A stretch of 64,000 bases of DNA. It comes from Jaminaea rosea. Taxonomy: Eukaryota > Basidiomycota > Exobasidiomycetes > Microstromatales. The DNA lies in the NCBI RefSeq assembly GCF_003144245.1, contig NW_020289979.1:248001-312000 (forward strand), in the 5' to 3' direction. Numbering within the stretch: position 1 is the stretch's first letter; each line of letters starts with the position of its first letter. Position numbers and translations under genes: made by a program. Positions 22,701 through 32,966 of the stretch are shown piece by piece. The notes beneath the pieces are model-generated. The model made no database searches, was not told the DNA's origin, and worked only from the letters and a program-made list of their open reading frames with translations.

Positions 22701-23255
22701 TACGCATCGGGATACTTCAATGGCGGGCCCAGCCAGGCAACGCCACCGATTGCTGCCTCGTCTGCTGGTAGATCACCAGTTCCGGCCTCTCCCTCACACC
22801 ACAACGCTTCCTTCGACAACACCCACGACCTCGATGACTCGTCAAGCGTCATCTCCATCCCATATCGCTCCGCCTCCGTTCTCGCAGGCAAACAGCGTTC
22901 TGCACCTTCCCCTACCTCTTCACCCCCTCCGCCAACCTTGCCTACTTTCAGCTTTTCGAGTCTGCAGAGCAGCTTGCCCCAGAGTAATGGTGGCGCTGTG
23001 AGCGGTGGTAGTAATGGGTTTGGGAGCTTCTCGACGCTCGGCCAACCAGGACCTCCTACCCCAGGGTCGGCCAGGTCGAGCATTTATGCGCCCAAGATGG
23101 CGCCGATTGATTGGCATGAGGAGGAGGAGTACGAGGACCGGAGATCTGCGACTGGGTCTGCAGGAGGAGGGGGAGGAGCAGCACCACCCCCACCGCTGCC
23201 GCCCAAGACACCGCTATCCCCTGCTGGAGGGACGATGCCCGGTGGTTTCCGTTGA
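19709..23255 (+). CDS. Alpha-arrestin-like protein with a repeat-rich C-terminal tail
   Basis: Exons 19709-20127 and 20219-23255 (91-nt intron, donor GTGAGT, acceptor CGTAG) give 1151 aa. Residues 1 to about 185 fit an arrestin N domain (GEVEVRL, WLRIELRKLE, then FPFKILIPEGLPPTARL and ISYEMVTSL). The C domain follows, with ARVYRKQTCFGPGDKAEIRV, SIRETVTF, then VAYTMRVYVDTKQPIIIDHLPMTI. Fungal alpha-arrestins recruit Rsp5-type ubiquitin ligases to plasma-membrane transporters. I did not find an obvious PPxY motif in the portions read, so adaptor function is inferred. The tail of about 800 residues is Ser/Ala/Pro-rich and carries seven copies of a short charged motif of the form EEK-RLYE-AKAE-DA (about 21504-22630). 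It ends in a proline run PPPPLPPK. Confidence 0.88.
21504..22630 (+). repeat. Seven degenerate protein repeats in the arrestin tail
   Basis: Copies read EKERLYQRARQQAEKN, EKQVLYERARREAERY, EEKARLYEAAKAERDAH, EEKQRFAAAQAERDAF, DEKRRLYDKAKAEADAA, EEKRRLYEQAKAEVDAH and DEKTQLKRYYEAQDAVA. They begin near 21504, 21664, 21907, 22061, 22228, 22378 and 22554. The later copies are preceded by a Ser-Ala-(Glu) lead such as FPSAEEEK. Each would form one amphipathic helix, and Ser/Pro linkers of about 30-60 residues separate them. Confidence 0.85.
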
Positions 23256-23425
23256 TCTGCAGGTGAGGGAGCACGCCAATGCAGCAGATGATGATGGTGT
23301 CGCGATGACAATGGACGATTATGATTCGATGGAGGCAGAGAATGAGTGTATATCGCGGCTCGTGAATGTACAAATACAGAAAAGTGGAAATGATGATACT
23401 TCGTCGTGGCTCGCCCTACTCAATG
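23256..23425. other. Short convergent intergenic gap
   Basis: 170 bp separate the stop of the arrestin gene from the stop of the J-protein gene; it must hold both 3' UTRs or overlapping ones. Nothing else is seen. Confidence 0.5.
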
Positions 23426-24481
23426 TCAACCCAAGACGCCTTCCTCTCCCACCTTCTTTCTCCTCTTCCCCTTGCCCGTCTTAGCAAACTCCCTCCACCC
23501 TTTAACGCGCTCGTCTCTCGTGTCCTCCCACTTCTCCTTCTCGACTGCCTTCCTCTTGCGCTCCTCTGCCGCAGCTTCGCGCTTCCTTTCTTCCTCTCCT
23601 TCAGCGGCATGTTGGGCTCGCAGACTCTTACGACGACGAAGCTCATCATCGATCATGAGGTCGCGAGTGGCCTTGCGGACTCGCTCTTCGAAAGTGGGTT
23701 GAAGACCTTGCAGCCGTTCATCCTCGGAAGGTGTACTGACTGGCAGACCTAGGTGCTCCTTCAAAACCAGATATCTCGCCGAGAGGACCGTCTCATCCAA
23801 TGCCTTTCTCTTCTCCTCGTCAAGTAGATGCGTGCTCGCCTTCTTGAGCAGATCGAAAGCCTCCACTGCACGCGGATCATGCTGCACCTTATCTGGATGG
23901 ATGAGCAGAGACTTCTTGCGGTAGATCTTGTGGATGGCTTTGCTGTCTGCTTCTAGGGATACTTCGAGTACGTCGTAGGGATTGAGGCGGAACGAGGAGA
24001 GAACACGCTCGATTTCCAACTCCTGCCAGAAGGAGGAGACAGTTTGAGGTCGGTCTGAGGAAGAGGCGTCTGCTCCTGGTGCTGGTCCGGGTGCTGGTGG
24101 TGGTGATGCTGCTGAGGGCGGGGGAGGTGGAGGACGGGAGGGGCCCGCCTCGGGATTGCTGTGGCCGTTGATCGAAGAGGATGAGCCCGCTGGTGGTGGT
24201 GGCGGCGGAGGGGGTGGTCCTGGCTCTGATGAGGGTGGCGGTGGGGGAGGAGGCTGCGAGTCGCTGGGCGGAGGCGGTGGAGGAGGCGATGCTGGAGGTG
24301 GTGGTGGGGGCGCAGCATTCTCTGCAGGCGGAGGCGGCGGCGGTGGCTGTCCTGTCCCATCGCCATCATCAGGCGGCGGTGGTGGTGGCGGAGTGGCTGG
24401 CATTGTTGACCAGCGGCTCGTCGCAATGCTCTCTGTAGCTTCCTTGATTGATTCTTCGATGAGTCGGAGGAGCGGATCCAA
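23426..24481 (-). CDS. J-domain protein of the DNAJC8/Spf31 type (spliceosome-associated)
   Basis: A single exon of 351 aa. The J domain at about residues 165-235 reads NPYDVLEVSLEADSKAIHKI, with the HPD motif in LLIHPDKVQHDPRA at residues 196-198. It is followed by a long charged helix (ERVRKATRDLMIDDELRRRK, then KREAAAEERKRKAVEKEKWE) ending in a basic KGKRRKK patch. This J-domain plus charged tail, including the WEDTRDERVKGWREF element, is typical of DNAJC8/Spf31, an Hsp70 co-chaperone linked to the spliceosome. Residues 30-130 form a polyproline region with many PPPPPP runs that the family usually lacks. If a later Met were used this part would be lost, but no good in-frame Met precedes the J domain. 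The first Met lies 224 bp from the diverging ceramide synthase start. Confidence 0.85.
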   Translation of the reverse strand: MDPLLRLIEESIKEATESIATSRWSTMPATPPPPPPPDDGDGTGQPPPPPPPAENAAPPPPPPASPPPPPPPSDSQPPPPPPPSSEPGPPPPPPPPPAGSSSSINGHSNPEAGPSRPPPPPPSAASPPPAPGPAPGADASSSDRPQTVSSFWQELEIERVLSSFRLNPYDVLEVSLEADSKAIHKIYRKKSLLIHPDKVQHDPRAVEAFDLLKKASTHLLDEEKRKALDETVLSARYLVLKEHLGLPVSTPSEDERLQGLQPTFEERVRKATRDLMIDDELRRRKSLRAQHAAEGEEERKREAAAEERKRKAVEKEKWEDTRDERVKGWREFAKTGKGKRRKKVGEEGVLG

Positions 24482-24705
24482 GATGGACGAGATGCGCCGC
24501 CCATGGACGGACAGAGAGGGCTCTCAGCCCGCTCGACGGATCTGAGACCGGGCGCGTCGCTTCATCTGAGCCGGACCAGTCGACATGGACTGGCGGCCAG
24601 GTCAAGGGCGAGCGCAACGGGAAGGACCAACAGGGCTGGCATTCTCTCATCTCTTCCTCCTCTGCTCTCCAACTCATCGCCCTCACCTCATCGTCCTCGT
24701 CGACC
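24482..24705. promoter_or_regulatory. Bidirectional promoter region, J-protein and ceramide synthase
   Basis: 224 bp between diverging start codons. It must serve both genes. No TATA box is evident. Confidence 0.5.
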
Positions 24706-26038
24706 ATGGCAACCGTACGACGCCGGGCCTCCTCGGTGAGCCAAGCAGTCGACGAGGTGACTTCTCCTTCGACGGGCACCTCGGGACTCGTCAAACCCGC
24801 CCCTGCATCACGACCGACGTCGAATTCCAGTGGCCTCTTCAAGGACCTCTACACCATGCGCTGGATGACCACTCCTTCCTCTTCCCTCAAGATTGCCTTG
24901 GTTTTCATCATCGGCTACACAAACTGGCGTCTCGTCACGCCCCATGTACGCAACCCATTCGAGCCATTCCTCTTCCTTTCGCATCGCGTGCCCGTAGCAC
25001 AGGTCTTGATGGCCGAGCCAAAGGCTGCCCTCACAGGAGACACCGTGCGCTACCAAAAAGGATACTTTGATCTTTGCTTTTTGGCATTCTACATTGTCGT
25101 CTTCAGCTTCATCCGTCAAACTACGACCATCTACCTATTCAGGCCTTTCGCCGAGTGGTGGGGGATCAAGAATGAGACCAAGAGGGAGAGGTTGACCGAG
25201 CAGTGTTATGCTATCCTCTACTGGTAAGCGCGCACAAGGCAAGAGCCACATCTCAATATGTCGCTGACCACAGCTCATCGTCTTCCATCTTTCGCCGCCG
25301 CGCAGGGGAACTTTCGGCGCCCTCGGCACCTACGTCATGTCTCATCAAGAATCCTGGTGGTTCAACCTCGAGCATCTCTGGCTCAAGTATCCTCACTGGC
25401 AGATGCGCGGAGAGCTCAAGCTCTACTACCTCCTTCAGTTCAGCTACTGGCTGCAGCAGGCCCTCGTCATGATCCTCAAGCTCGAGAAGCCCCGCAAGGA
25501 CTACTACGAGCTCATCGCTCACCATCTTGTCACGCTCTGGTTGATTGGCTGGTCCTATCTCATCAACCTGACGATGATCGGCACAACGGTCTTCGTGTGC
25601 ATGGACATTCCGGACACCTTCCTTGCGCTGAGTAAAGTACTCAACTACCTTGCGCTGGACAAGCTGGCTACCGTCGTCTTCGCGGGCTTCATGTTCATCT
25701 GGACCTACTTCCGCATCTACCTGTCGAGCGTCACCCTCTGGTCGGTCTGGAGCCAGTTCGACCTGATCCCTGCGCATACCCGCGAATGGAACCCGGAGAA
25801 GGGATGGTGGCTTGTCCCCTGGATGAAGTACCAGATCTTCGCCCCCCTCTTCCTCTTGCTGCTACTCAACCTCTTCTGGTACTACCTCATGTGGCGCATT
25901 TTGTTCCGCGCTGTGAGGGGTCATGTTGCTGATGAGAGGGAAGAGGGAGAGTATGATGAGGAAGAAGAGGAAGCGAAGAGGAAGACGGAGGAGGTTGCCG
26001 CTGCGGATGCGAAGGGAAAGGGGAAGAAGAAGCAGTAG
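24706..26038 (+). CDS. LAG1: Ceramide synthase (Lag1/Lac1 family, TLC domain)
   Basis: Exons 24706-25223 and 25306-26038 (82-nt intron, GTAAGC/CGCAG) give 416 aa. The enzyme N-acylates sphingoid bases with fatty acyl-CoA in the ER membrane to make (phyto)ceramide. Several membrane segments are visible (for example SLKIALVFIIGYTNW, LCFLAFYIVVFSFI, LATVVFAGFMFIWTYF and APLFLLLLLNLFWYYL). The Lag1p motif is intact: LEKPRKDYYELIAHHLVTLW, with the essential His-His pair, followed by MDIPDTFLALSKVLNYL. The upstream GTFGALGTYVMSHQESWWFN is also characteristic. The C-terminal tail is Glu-rich then Lys-rich, ending KGKGKKKQ, resembling a dilysine-type ER retention tail. Lag1 and Lac1 paralogues cannot be told apart here. 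Confidence 0.95.
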
Positions 26039-26473
26039 GTTTGCGGGGCTAGAGGGGGGGAGATATCACGCTCCGATGACGTCTTTGTCACAGGATCCGT
26101 ATCCTTTGCATATCTCGAAACGTTCGGGCATTTGTCGTCTCGCGCTGGTAACGAAGGGCTGAGCTGCGAGCCATGAGAAGCGCGAGTGCCAAGGCGCGGA
26201 ACTGGTCATTGCTCCGTTTCCGTGCTGCGCCTGCTTCATCAATGCGCCGAGGTTGCGTGTCGTGATCTTTGCGCCTTTTGCCTACCCACCACCTGGATAC
26301 CAACAGCTCAAAGGTGCCTTTCTCGACCCTTTTCCCCATTCCGAATGAACCTCTAATCTCGTCCATTTCCTTTCGATCCCGCCCCTCTTCATGCCCTTCA
26401 CGCTGACGTAGAGACATAGCAATCCGCAGCACAGTCCACTCCTTCCCTCACTCTCACCGCACGATCGACGATC
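26039..26473. other. Tandem intergenic region
   Basis: 3' flank of the ceramide synthase gene and promoter of the oxidoreductase gene, with C/T-rich DNA before 26474. Nothing else is seen. Confidence 0.45.
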
Positions 26474-28348
26474 ATGGATTCCCCTCTTCCTTCATCTTCG
26501 TCTTCTTCAGGTCAAGCATCCCCTGCTTCGCGATCAAGACGCAAGCTCCGCGTAGCAATAGTAGGTTCCGGCCTGACAGGCCTACACGCGGCACACGCCC
26601 TGGCCACGACCTCCTCCCCAAGCCTGGACATCGAAGTGCACCTCTTCGAGCGAGCGAGCAAGATCGGCCTCGATTCAAACAGTATCGATGTACCTGCGGG
26701 TAGCTCAGATGATTCAAAGGGAGAGACGATGCGCATCGACGTCCCCATGCGAAGCATTAATGCGGGATACTACCCAAAGGTGGCAGCTCTTTATCGCAAG
26801 CTGGGCGTTCCGTTACGAAAGTCGGACTTCACGTACTCGTTTGCCACGGAGGCCACGGGGCTGGCGAAGGCAGCTGCTGTGGCACAGAAGGCCTCAACGA
26901 CCGATGTCAAGCTCCCGGCGTCTAGCGTGTCACGCGTCCCCTGCCCTTCGCTGCTGTACGAAGGCTCCTCTGGCATCCGAGGATTCAGCCTCCCTTCTTC
27001 TCTCAAGCGGCGTCCGTCGTCATCCAGCTCACTCAAGGACAAAAGAAGCGCTCAAGCGTTCGTACACGACCTCTCCATCCGTTTCGAGGCGTCGCGCGTC
27101 TACCTTTCCTCCATGGCACTCTTCGCGCTGGGCTACTTCTACCTCCTCATCGTCTCCCTCTGGCACCACTACGCGGGGCATACACGCAATCCTTCCCACC
27201 CGATAGCCCGTCAGACTCTTCAGGATTACTTCAGCGCTTCTCCTTCCAGCACCGGAGGCATCGAATCTCTCTTCGTCCCCTCACGTCCGACGCTGCAACA
27301 CTTTCTCCACTCCATCCTCGTACCACTATTCAGCGCAATGATGACCGTCCAAGCATCATCGGTCTTGCAGGCCCCAGTGGCGGATATCATGGACTATGTG
27401 GCCCTGACCTTCGGCCGCAGCCACTTGACGGCGGCCGCTGGTGTGCTCGAGGTTGAGCGAAGAATTAGTGCGCCGCTGGAAGAGGGAAATGTGCATGTTG
27501 ATTGCTTGGTGCAGAGACTGGCGCGCAAAGGCGGCGAGGGGAGATTATGTATCGAGGTGATCGAGGGGCAGAACGGTTCGCAGAGGGCGTACGAAGGTTT
27601 CGACCATGTGATTCTGGCTACGCAGGCCAATCAGAGTGCGGGCTTCGTCGAGTCGCTTTGTGACGGCGACAGCAATGGCGAAGGTGACGATGGGCTACGT
27701 GAGATGCTCGACAGACTACGATGCTTCACTTACGAGGACAGCCAGGTTGTCAACCACACGGATCGCTCCCTGCTATCGGAGAGGGAGGACGATTGGAGGG
27801 ACCTTAATCTCGTGAGCCCAGCGGCTGGGGCGGTGGTGACGGGTAGAAGCGAGAAGGTCAATTCGACCTCATCATCGCCGACAAGTCGCTCCTCCTCACC
27901 TTACTCGCCGTCGACGCTGCAAGCAAACACCCACACTATGGCCTCCCATCTGCTGCTACGCCGACTTTGCCCTTCTACTGGCGAGGACCAAAAGGAGGAA
28001 GTCCTCATTCAGACCACCAATCCTCTGTCTCATCTCAGCCCGCACCCGTCGACCATTCTCTCCTCTTCGCACTTCGAACGCGCAGTACTGACCATGTCAG
28101 GCAAGGAGGCACAAAGAGGGTTATTTGAGTGGAGACGGCGAAGCTCTGGCAGGCTACTCGGTGGGTGGAATGGCTGGGAGCTCGAGCTTGGTGAGCTCCA
28201 GGGGAAGGTCAGGGTGTGGGTCTGCGGATCTTGGAGTCCGGGCATCCCGCTGCTGGAGGGATGTGTTGTTTCGAGTGGGTTGGTCGTGAGGGAGTTGGTG
28301 CGTGCTGAGGAGGAGAGGGCCGAGAAGGATGCGAGACGAGTAGAATAG
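26474..28348 (+). CDS. FAD-dependent oxidoreductase (amine-oxidase-like, NAD(P)/FAD-binding)
   Basis: A single exon of 624 aa. After a Ser-rich head, residues 24-45 form the dinucleotide-binding fold (KLRVAIVGSGLTGLHAAHAL, GxGxxG), and LDIEVHLFERASKIG supplies the ribose-binding acidic residue. VPMRSINAGYYPKVAALYRK matches the substrate-side motif of the flavin amine oxidase/COG2907-type family. Near residues 210-235 lies one strongly hydrophobic segment (MALFALGYFYLLIVSLW), so the protein may be membrane-attached. The C-terminal FAD motif is present as VWVCGSWSPGIPLLEGCVVS. Members of this group are often described as saturases or desaturases or amine oxidases, but the substrate cannot be inferred. 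Neighbours give no pathway hint beyond the adjacent ceramide synthase. Confidence 0.85.
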   Translation: MDSPLPSSSSSSGQASPASRSRRKLRVAIVGSGLTGLHAAHALATTSSPSLDIEVHLFERASKIGLDSNSIDVPAGSSDDSKGETMRIDVPMRSINAGYYPKVAALYRKLGVPLRKSDFTYSFATEATGLAKAAAVAQKASTTDVKLPASSVSRVPCPSLLYEGSSGIRGFSLPSSLKRRPSSSSSLKDKRSAQAFVHDLSIRFEASRVYLSSMALFALGYFYLLIVSLWHHYAGHTRNPSHPIARQTLQDYFSASPSSTGGIESLFVPSRPTLQHFLHSILVPLFSAMMTVQASSVLQAPVADIMDYVALTFGRSHLTAAAGVLEVERRISAPLEEGNVHVDCLVQRLARKGGEGRLCIEVIEGQNGSQRAYEGFDHVILATQANQSAGFVESLCDGDSNGEGDDGLREMLDRLRCFTYEDSQVVNHTDRSLLSEREDDWRDLNLVSPAAGAVVTGRSEKVNSTSSSPTSRSSSPYSPSTLQANTHTMASHLLLRRLCPSTGEDQKEEVLIQTTNPLSHLSPHPSTILSSSHFERAVLTMSGKEAQRGLFEWRRRSSGRLLGGWNGWELELGELQGKVRVWVCGSWSPGIPLLEGCVVSSGLVVRELVRAEEERAEKDARRVE

Positions 28349-28664
28349 ATGCTTGCCAACTTCTACACAAATGTCACATGCACGACTCGTTTGTCATATC
28401 CTGGTCGCTCGTGAGTGTTCGCGTGACGGGTGCTCGCAATCACCCACGTCCGCACGAGTCTTCAAGTGAGCGGCGGGCCGCGATTGCTCGGAGAATGTGC
28501 GTCGGAGGCTTCTCTTCCCACCATCACGACCAATCTCGAACGGACCTGACCTGCTAGTTTGCCTCGACCAACTTACAGCCGTCGTCGTCGTCGTCGTCGT
28601 CTGTGTCGGTCAATCAAGTCTGGGCCCTCCTTCCTCATACGGCTCCCTGCCGCCCGACCCTCGT
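28349..28664. promoter_or_regulatory. Upstream region of the unknown gene at 28665
   Basis: Contains a GTC microsatellite at 28581-28601. An in-frame ATG at 28497 could extend the next protein by 56 residues (including a VVVVVVV run coded by the GTC repeat); I regard it as leader. Confidence 0.4.
28581..28601. repeat. (GTC)7 microsatellite
   Basis: Seven perfect GTC units just upstream of the preferred start of the next gene. Confidence 0.85.
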
Positions 28665-31020
28665 ATGTCGCCTGCTACGACTCGTGCCTCTGCCTCTCCT
28701 TCTCCCTCTTCTCTACGATCCGCACCTCCTTCGCCTGTCCAATCCCTGCTAGACGGTGCACCAACTCCACCTTCACAGCAGTCGCTGCCACCGCCCTTAC
28801 TCTGCACGCCAGAGCGCTTCATCGGTGGCGCTCAGCCCGCGCAACCTCGTAGCGCGCCGGCTACCATCAGCGGCGCTCGAGCTCCAGCTGACATCAAGAG
28901 GATCAAGATGGAGCAGCAGTCAACCCCGACGAAAACTAAAGGCAGACCGCCACAGACGTCGGCATCACCTCGTTCGACTAAGGCAACTGCTACCGTCGGT
29001 GCAACGGCCGGACAGGCAGTCTTGGCTGAGACAGCAACTACCACATTGACCACAAGGAGTGCTTCAGGGAGCGCTCAAAGCTCGCCTCGACGCAATCGTC
29101 CAGTTCACAAGATCCCTTCACGAGATGTCGCCCTCAAGACATCTGTGTGCCGTACAGACTCGCTGCCCACGCCTGCCCTCACGCCTTCGGGGGATAGGGC
29201 TCAAATTCATCACCGTGCAACCACTTCGACTCCAGGCAAGAGACCTCGCGATGGCAATACTATCTCGCAGAGTTCACCTTCGAGCAAGCGACTGCAGATC
29301 GACAATCCAGCACAGTCTGCGTCTCTCCCAGCTCCTGCGGCCACAAGCGAGCGCCGCCCCTCTGCAACCAATGCAGACGCCGTAAGGCATCTCTCCACTC
29401 AAGACGCCAGCAGCAGCTCAGCTTCCTCAAGTCCGGCACCTCTCGAGATGAGGCCCAAAGCGAAAGAGGCATCAGCAGCTACCTACATCTCACCCATCTC
29501 CGCCACGGCAACGCCTGCTCCAGCCTCTGGGGCGATTGCATCTGCGGAAGAAGCCGCAGCAGCAGCTACGGCAGCCTGGGCGGAGGCTGCTCCTCCAGTG
29601 GCTTCGCCGGCACAGGAGGGATCGGCCTCTCGTGATAGAGCACGCACAGGGTCGTCTTCCTCTGCCGCTTCGGAGGCAGTCGCGGACGGTGCAGCACAGA
29701 TCTCTTCCGCCAAGAAGCCTACTGACGCTGATAGATCGTCCGCAGCTTCCTCGAGTCAAGCAGCGCGGGAGCACTCGGAAGCCAACTACCTGGTCACTGT
29801 TCGAACGATAGACGGCAGTGTTACTACGACAGGCAAGCGGTTCAAGGCGCTGCCCGAGTCATTCAGAAGCGCTTTGATTACTCTGAATGCCAGCGGTCAG
29901 CTCACAGCGGAGGGTACCGAGATCACTACGTCATTCTTCCTTGAGGAGACGAAAGAGACAGTAGTCGCAATACTGGAATGGTATCGTGCCAGAGTCCGTG
30001 AGCAGGCAAGATTGGTTCCATATCGGACAATTCCATGCTGAACGCCCACTGTGCCTCCTACGTCGCTCGCAGTTCCCAATGGTCATTCGGCAAGAGACGC
30101 CTTACGCGGACGGGCGGCCAGACTCGTACTCAACGATCTCGTGCGAGCGATCCACGAAGCTCCTGCATGGGAGAGAGACCCTGCCATGAAGAATGACAAA
30201 ATCCAAGAACTCGAGGCGACTCTGATCGAGCGTTTACTCGGCTGTGAGCTCGGAAGTTTTACGTGGGCAGGCGGAGATCAAGACGGCGCAGATCTCCTCG
30301 ATTCATTCCACAAGACGGCAAAGGGTATCGAAAGGTGGCTTCACAGGGGCAAGAAGACGCCGTATCAGCTCAAGTGGACGTGAGTACGTAGCGGTAGCTC
30401 AAGCGAGAGGCATTCACTCATTCTCACGATGAATGGCACGTCGCGTCGCGTTGCAGGTCAGTTTGGGGCCATCGCACATTGTTTCCTTTTTGGTGGAGCG
30501 TGCAAGGACCCGGCGACGGTTCGAGCAAGTGGGTCATGGCAGATGCTAGGCCGACGTTAGCAAAGGCAATCCTGCTTGAGGGTCAAACGCCGCCTCTTCA
30601 GCAGCTGCAGCAACAAGGTGACAGCGAGGCCGACGCGGCCATCGATGACAATATCGCGACTGCGAAGGACGGCAACGAGGATGACGACGAGCCACAATGG
30701 ATCGACAAGGCCCTTCGTCTCGGCGATCTGGTTGACGCCCTCGCCTATCGCCTTTTGCGCAACGGCGTGAGGCTCGACGAGGTGAGCAGCAGGCGAAAGA
30801 GGCCGTGAGCGGTGGTAGTGCGTACTGATCGCCGTGGCTGCTCCTGGCTTCGCTTGACTGATCTCGCTACATCCAGCTGCTCTTCATCCACGTGGGTCTC
30901 GAGGTTGCCGTCATCGTGTCTCGTGAAGGCTCTCGTGACTGACACCACATGCAATCTCCATCGCAGGCTGAGCAAGAAGTGTGGATTACGGCAACTCCCT
31001 TTGCGCCTATCGCGCCTTGA
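28665..31020 (+). CDS. Protein of unknown function, five exons including a 15-nt microexon
   Basis: Proposed exons are 28665-29997, 30073-30379, 30457-30781, 30877-30891 and 30967-31020, in phase, giving 677 aa. Residues 1 to about 360 are Ser/Ala/Pro-rich and disordered. The folded C-terminal part starts near NYLVTVRTIDGSVTTTGKRF and runs through LPNGHSARDAL, LEATLIERLLGCELGSFTWA, a segment with HRTLFPFWWSVQGPGDGSS, and WIDKALRLGDLVDALAYRLL. It ends LDELLFIHAEQEVWITATPF...P. I do not recognise the family. The tiny exon encodes LLFIH; skipping its downstream intron gives a shorter end (LEVAVIVSREGSRD). The spliced version reads better and ends on a clean TGA. An in-frame ATG at 28497 is an alternative start. 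Confidence 0.7.
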
Positions 31021-32840
31021 CTTCTATTCGATCGCATTTTTGCAGCACATCTCCTCTCCTCTGAGTCTCTCGCCAAGCCTCAGCCGTTTCTCTCTCTTCG
31101 TGTCTCGGCGGTCCAGACTGTTCGCCGGAATGAGACAGCAAAGACGACAGCGATCTAGCACGTTCCTGTGTCACGTTGATTCACCCAACAATTCCCATCA
31201 AGGTCTTTGACGGCTAGTTGTGAGATGGAGAGCGAGGGGTCAATTATGACCTCGCGATCTCCTTCGCCCAAAGCTTGTCAGAAAGGGCCTGCCCTGCTGA
31301 CAATCTTGACGCCCATTCATGGGGTAGGGTGGACCCCATCCCTCACAATACCCATCATCCCCGCTCCCTTCATCATGGCAACCGAATGCCGCTCCTACTT
31401 GCCGCCGTCATCGGTGTTCATTTCTTGTCAGTAGTGGTGACCCCTGGAGCCCCAAAGTTGAGCCCGATCTGAAATAGCAGCAACGAGGGCGCCACCCATC
31501 CTTCCGTCGGCCGACTTGCCGCCGGTGCAGACGGGGTAACCCGGGGGAGGAGGTGGGAGCGGGTAGGGAACCGGCGCAACCTCATGATCGCTGCCCGTCC
31601 CTATCAATCGCGAGCGGCGTCAATCGTTTGTCATTGCTACAGTACAATGGCGTCGAGCCTCCCCCTTGCCCCCTCCCCTTGTGAATACCGACCACCTGGC
31701 AGAGGGAGGAGGCTTTGCCCCCGCCGGTCTAGTCCCCTTGCTGGGGGGACAGGCCGCTACGGCGTTCTCCTGCGTCTATTCTCGGTTCCAGAGCGGGGTC
31801 CCTGCTCCACACAACTGAGATCTTCTTGCGCTCGGTGACTAGATTTTGCCTTTCCGGCGCTACATGACCTTTTCACAGCACACCCGCACGAACGCGGCGC
31901 TTTTTGTCCGTCGTGGTTTCTCAGCGAATTCCGAGCGAGCAGATCAGACGGATGAACCGTAGTGGGATAACTAGCGACGGGGCAGAAAGCGGGGCAAGAC
32001 GTTGAAAGAGCAGCAAGTCAAAGAGGGCCGAGGGCAAATAGAAACACGGAGAAGATGAGTCGGCCAGGGTCCAACCTCCTCGCTTGTGTCTCGAACCTCG
32101 CGCTCACGCCGTGGGTTCACGGAGGCTCTTCGGCGTCTAATGTAGCCAGGTTAAGGGTGAACGAACGATTCCGACACGAAACAAACTTGCACAAACGAAC
32201 AAACGAAGCGATGGCAGCTCCTGTACCTGCGCGAAGAAGAAGGTCGGCGATGAGCGGGCGGGCGACAGGCGTGCGTGCGGCCGGCGTCGGCGCATCAACG
32301 TTGTCTGAATTCTACCCACTCTTCGTACGCATCGCCGGCGCAAGCTTGTGAGTTCAGTTGACCGAGCGTGCGTTCGGAAGAGAAACAAAGAAGCGAATGA
32401 GGGTACCGGTCCCTCGTACAACTCCTGAACGGCGATGGCTGGCGTCGCCGATCCTTGCACCCGTCATCGCCAGGCAGGCCAGACGTACGGGCAGCTGCGA
32501 GACCTGATCTCCCCCCGCTGGCTGAACCACAGTCGCGCAAAGCAGACTGCCCGATGCCTTACGGAGTGGAGCATGGACCCTCGTACAAAGACTTTGCAAA
32601 TTAATTCACCCAACAGAAAACAAAGGGCCTGCGCCTGTCGTCCCTGACGCCCACCAGCGTCGATTGGCTGGCAGGCGGGCAGGCCGAGCTGCGTGTACGT
32701 GATCCCCCCCTTTCAAGGAGAGCCGCAAGGGCGAGCGAGCGAAGGTGCAAGATTGATTGGCCCGGCATCGTAAAACTTCCAGCAAGCTCATTGGCTTGCC
32801 AATGAAGCGGTCGGACCTCGCGGGGGAGTAAGAGGCTCGA
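31021..32840. other. Gene-free stretch of about 1.8 kb
   Basis: No frame on either strand shows a recognisable domain, consistent codon use or splice continuity. The last part is the promoter of the RlpA-like gene. Confidence 0.45.
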
Positions 32841-32844
32841 GAAG

Positions 32845-32850
32845 GTATAA
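32845..32850 (+). promoter_or_regulatory. TATA box of the RlpA-like secreted protein gene
   Basis: The sequence GGTATAAGAAC lies about 120 bp before the ATG, with a C/A-rich leader (CTCTCACACG-like) beginning about 30 bp after it. Position and leader fit a strong, regulated fungal core promoter. Confidence 0.6.
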
Positions 32851-32966
32851 GAACTGGGGGCGATCGAGTATTGTCCTTCTTTCCAACAAACACACTCTCC
32901 TCTCTCACACGTCTAGAAGACTCTCACACCACACTCACACCCGACTCACTCGCACACATTCTTACA

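Noticed and set aside
32871-32966. Upstream ATG extension of the RlpA-like protein
   Set aside because: It would bury the signal peptide; the 32967 ATG follows a TATA box and leader at normal distance.
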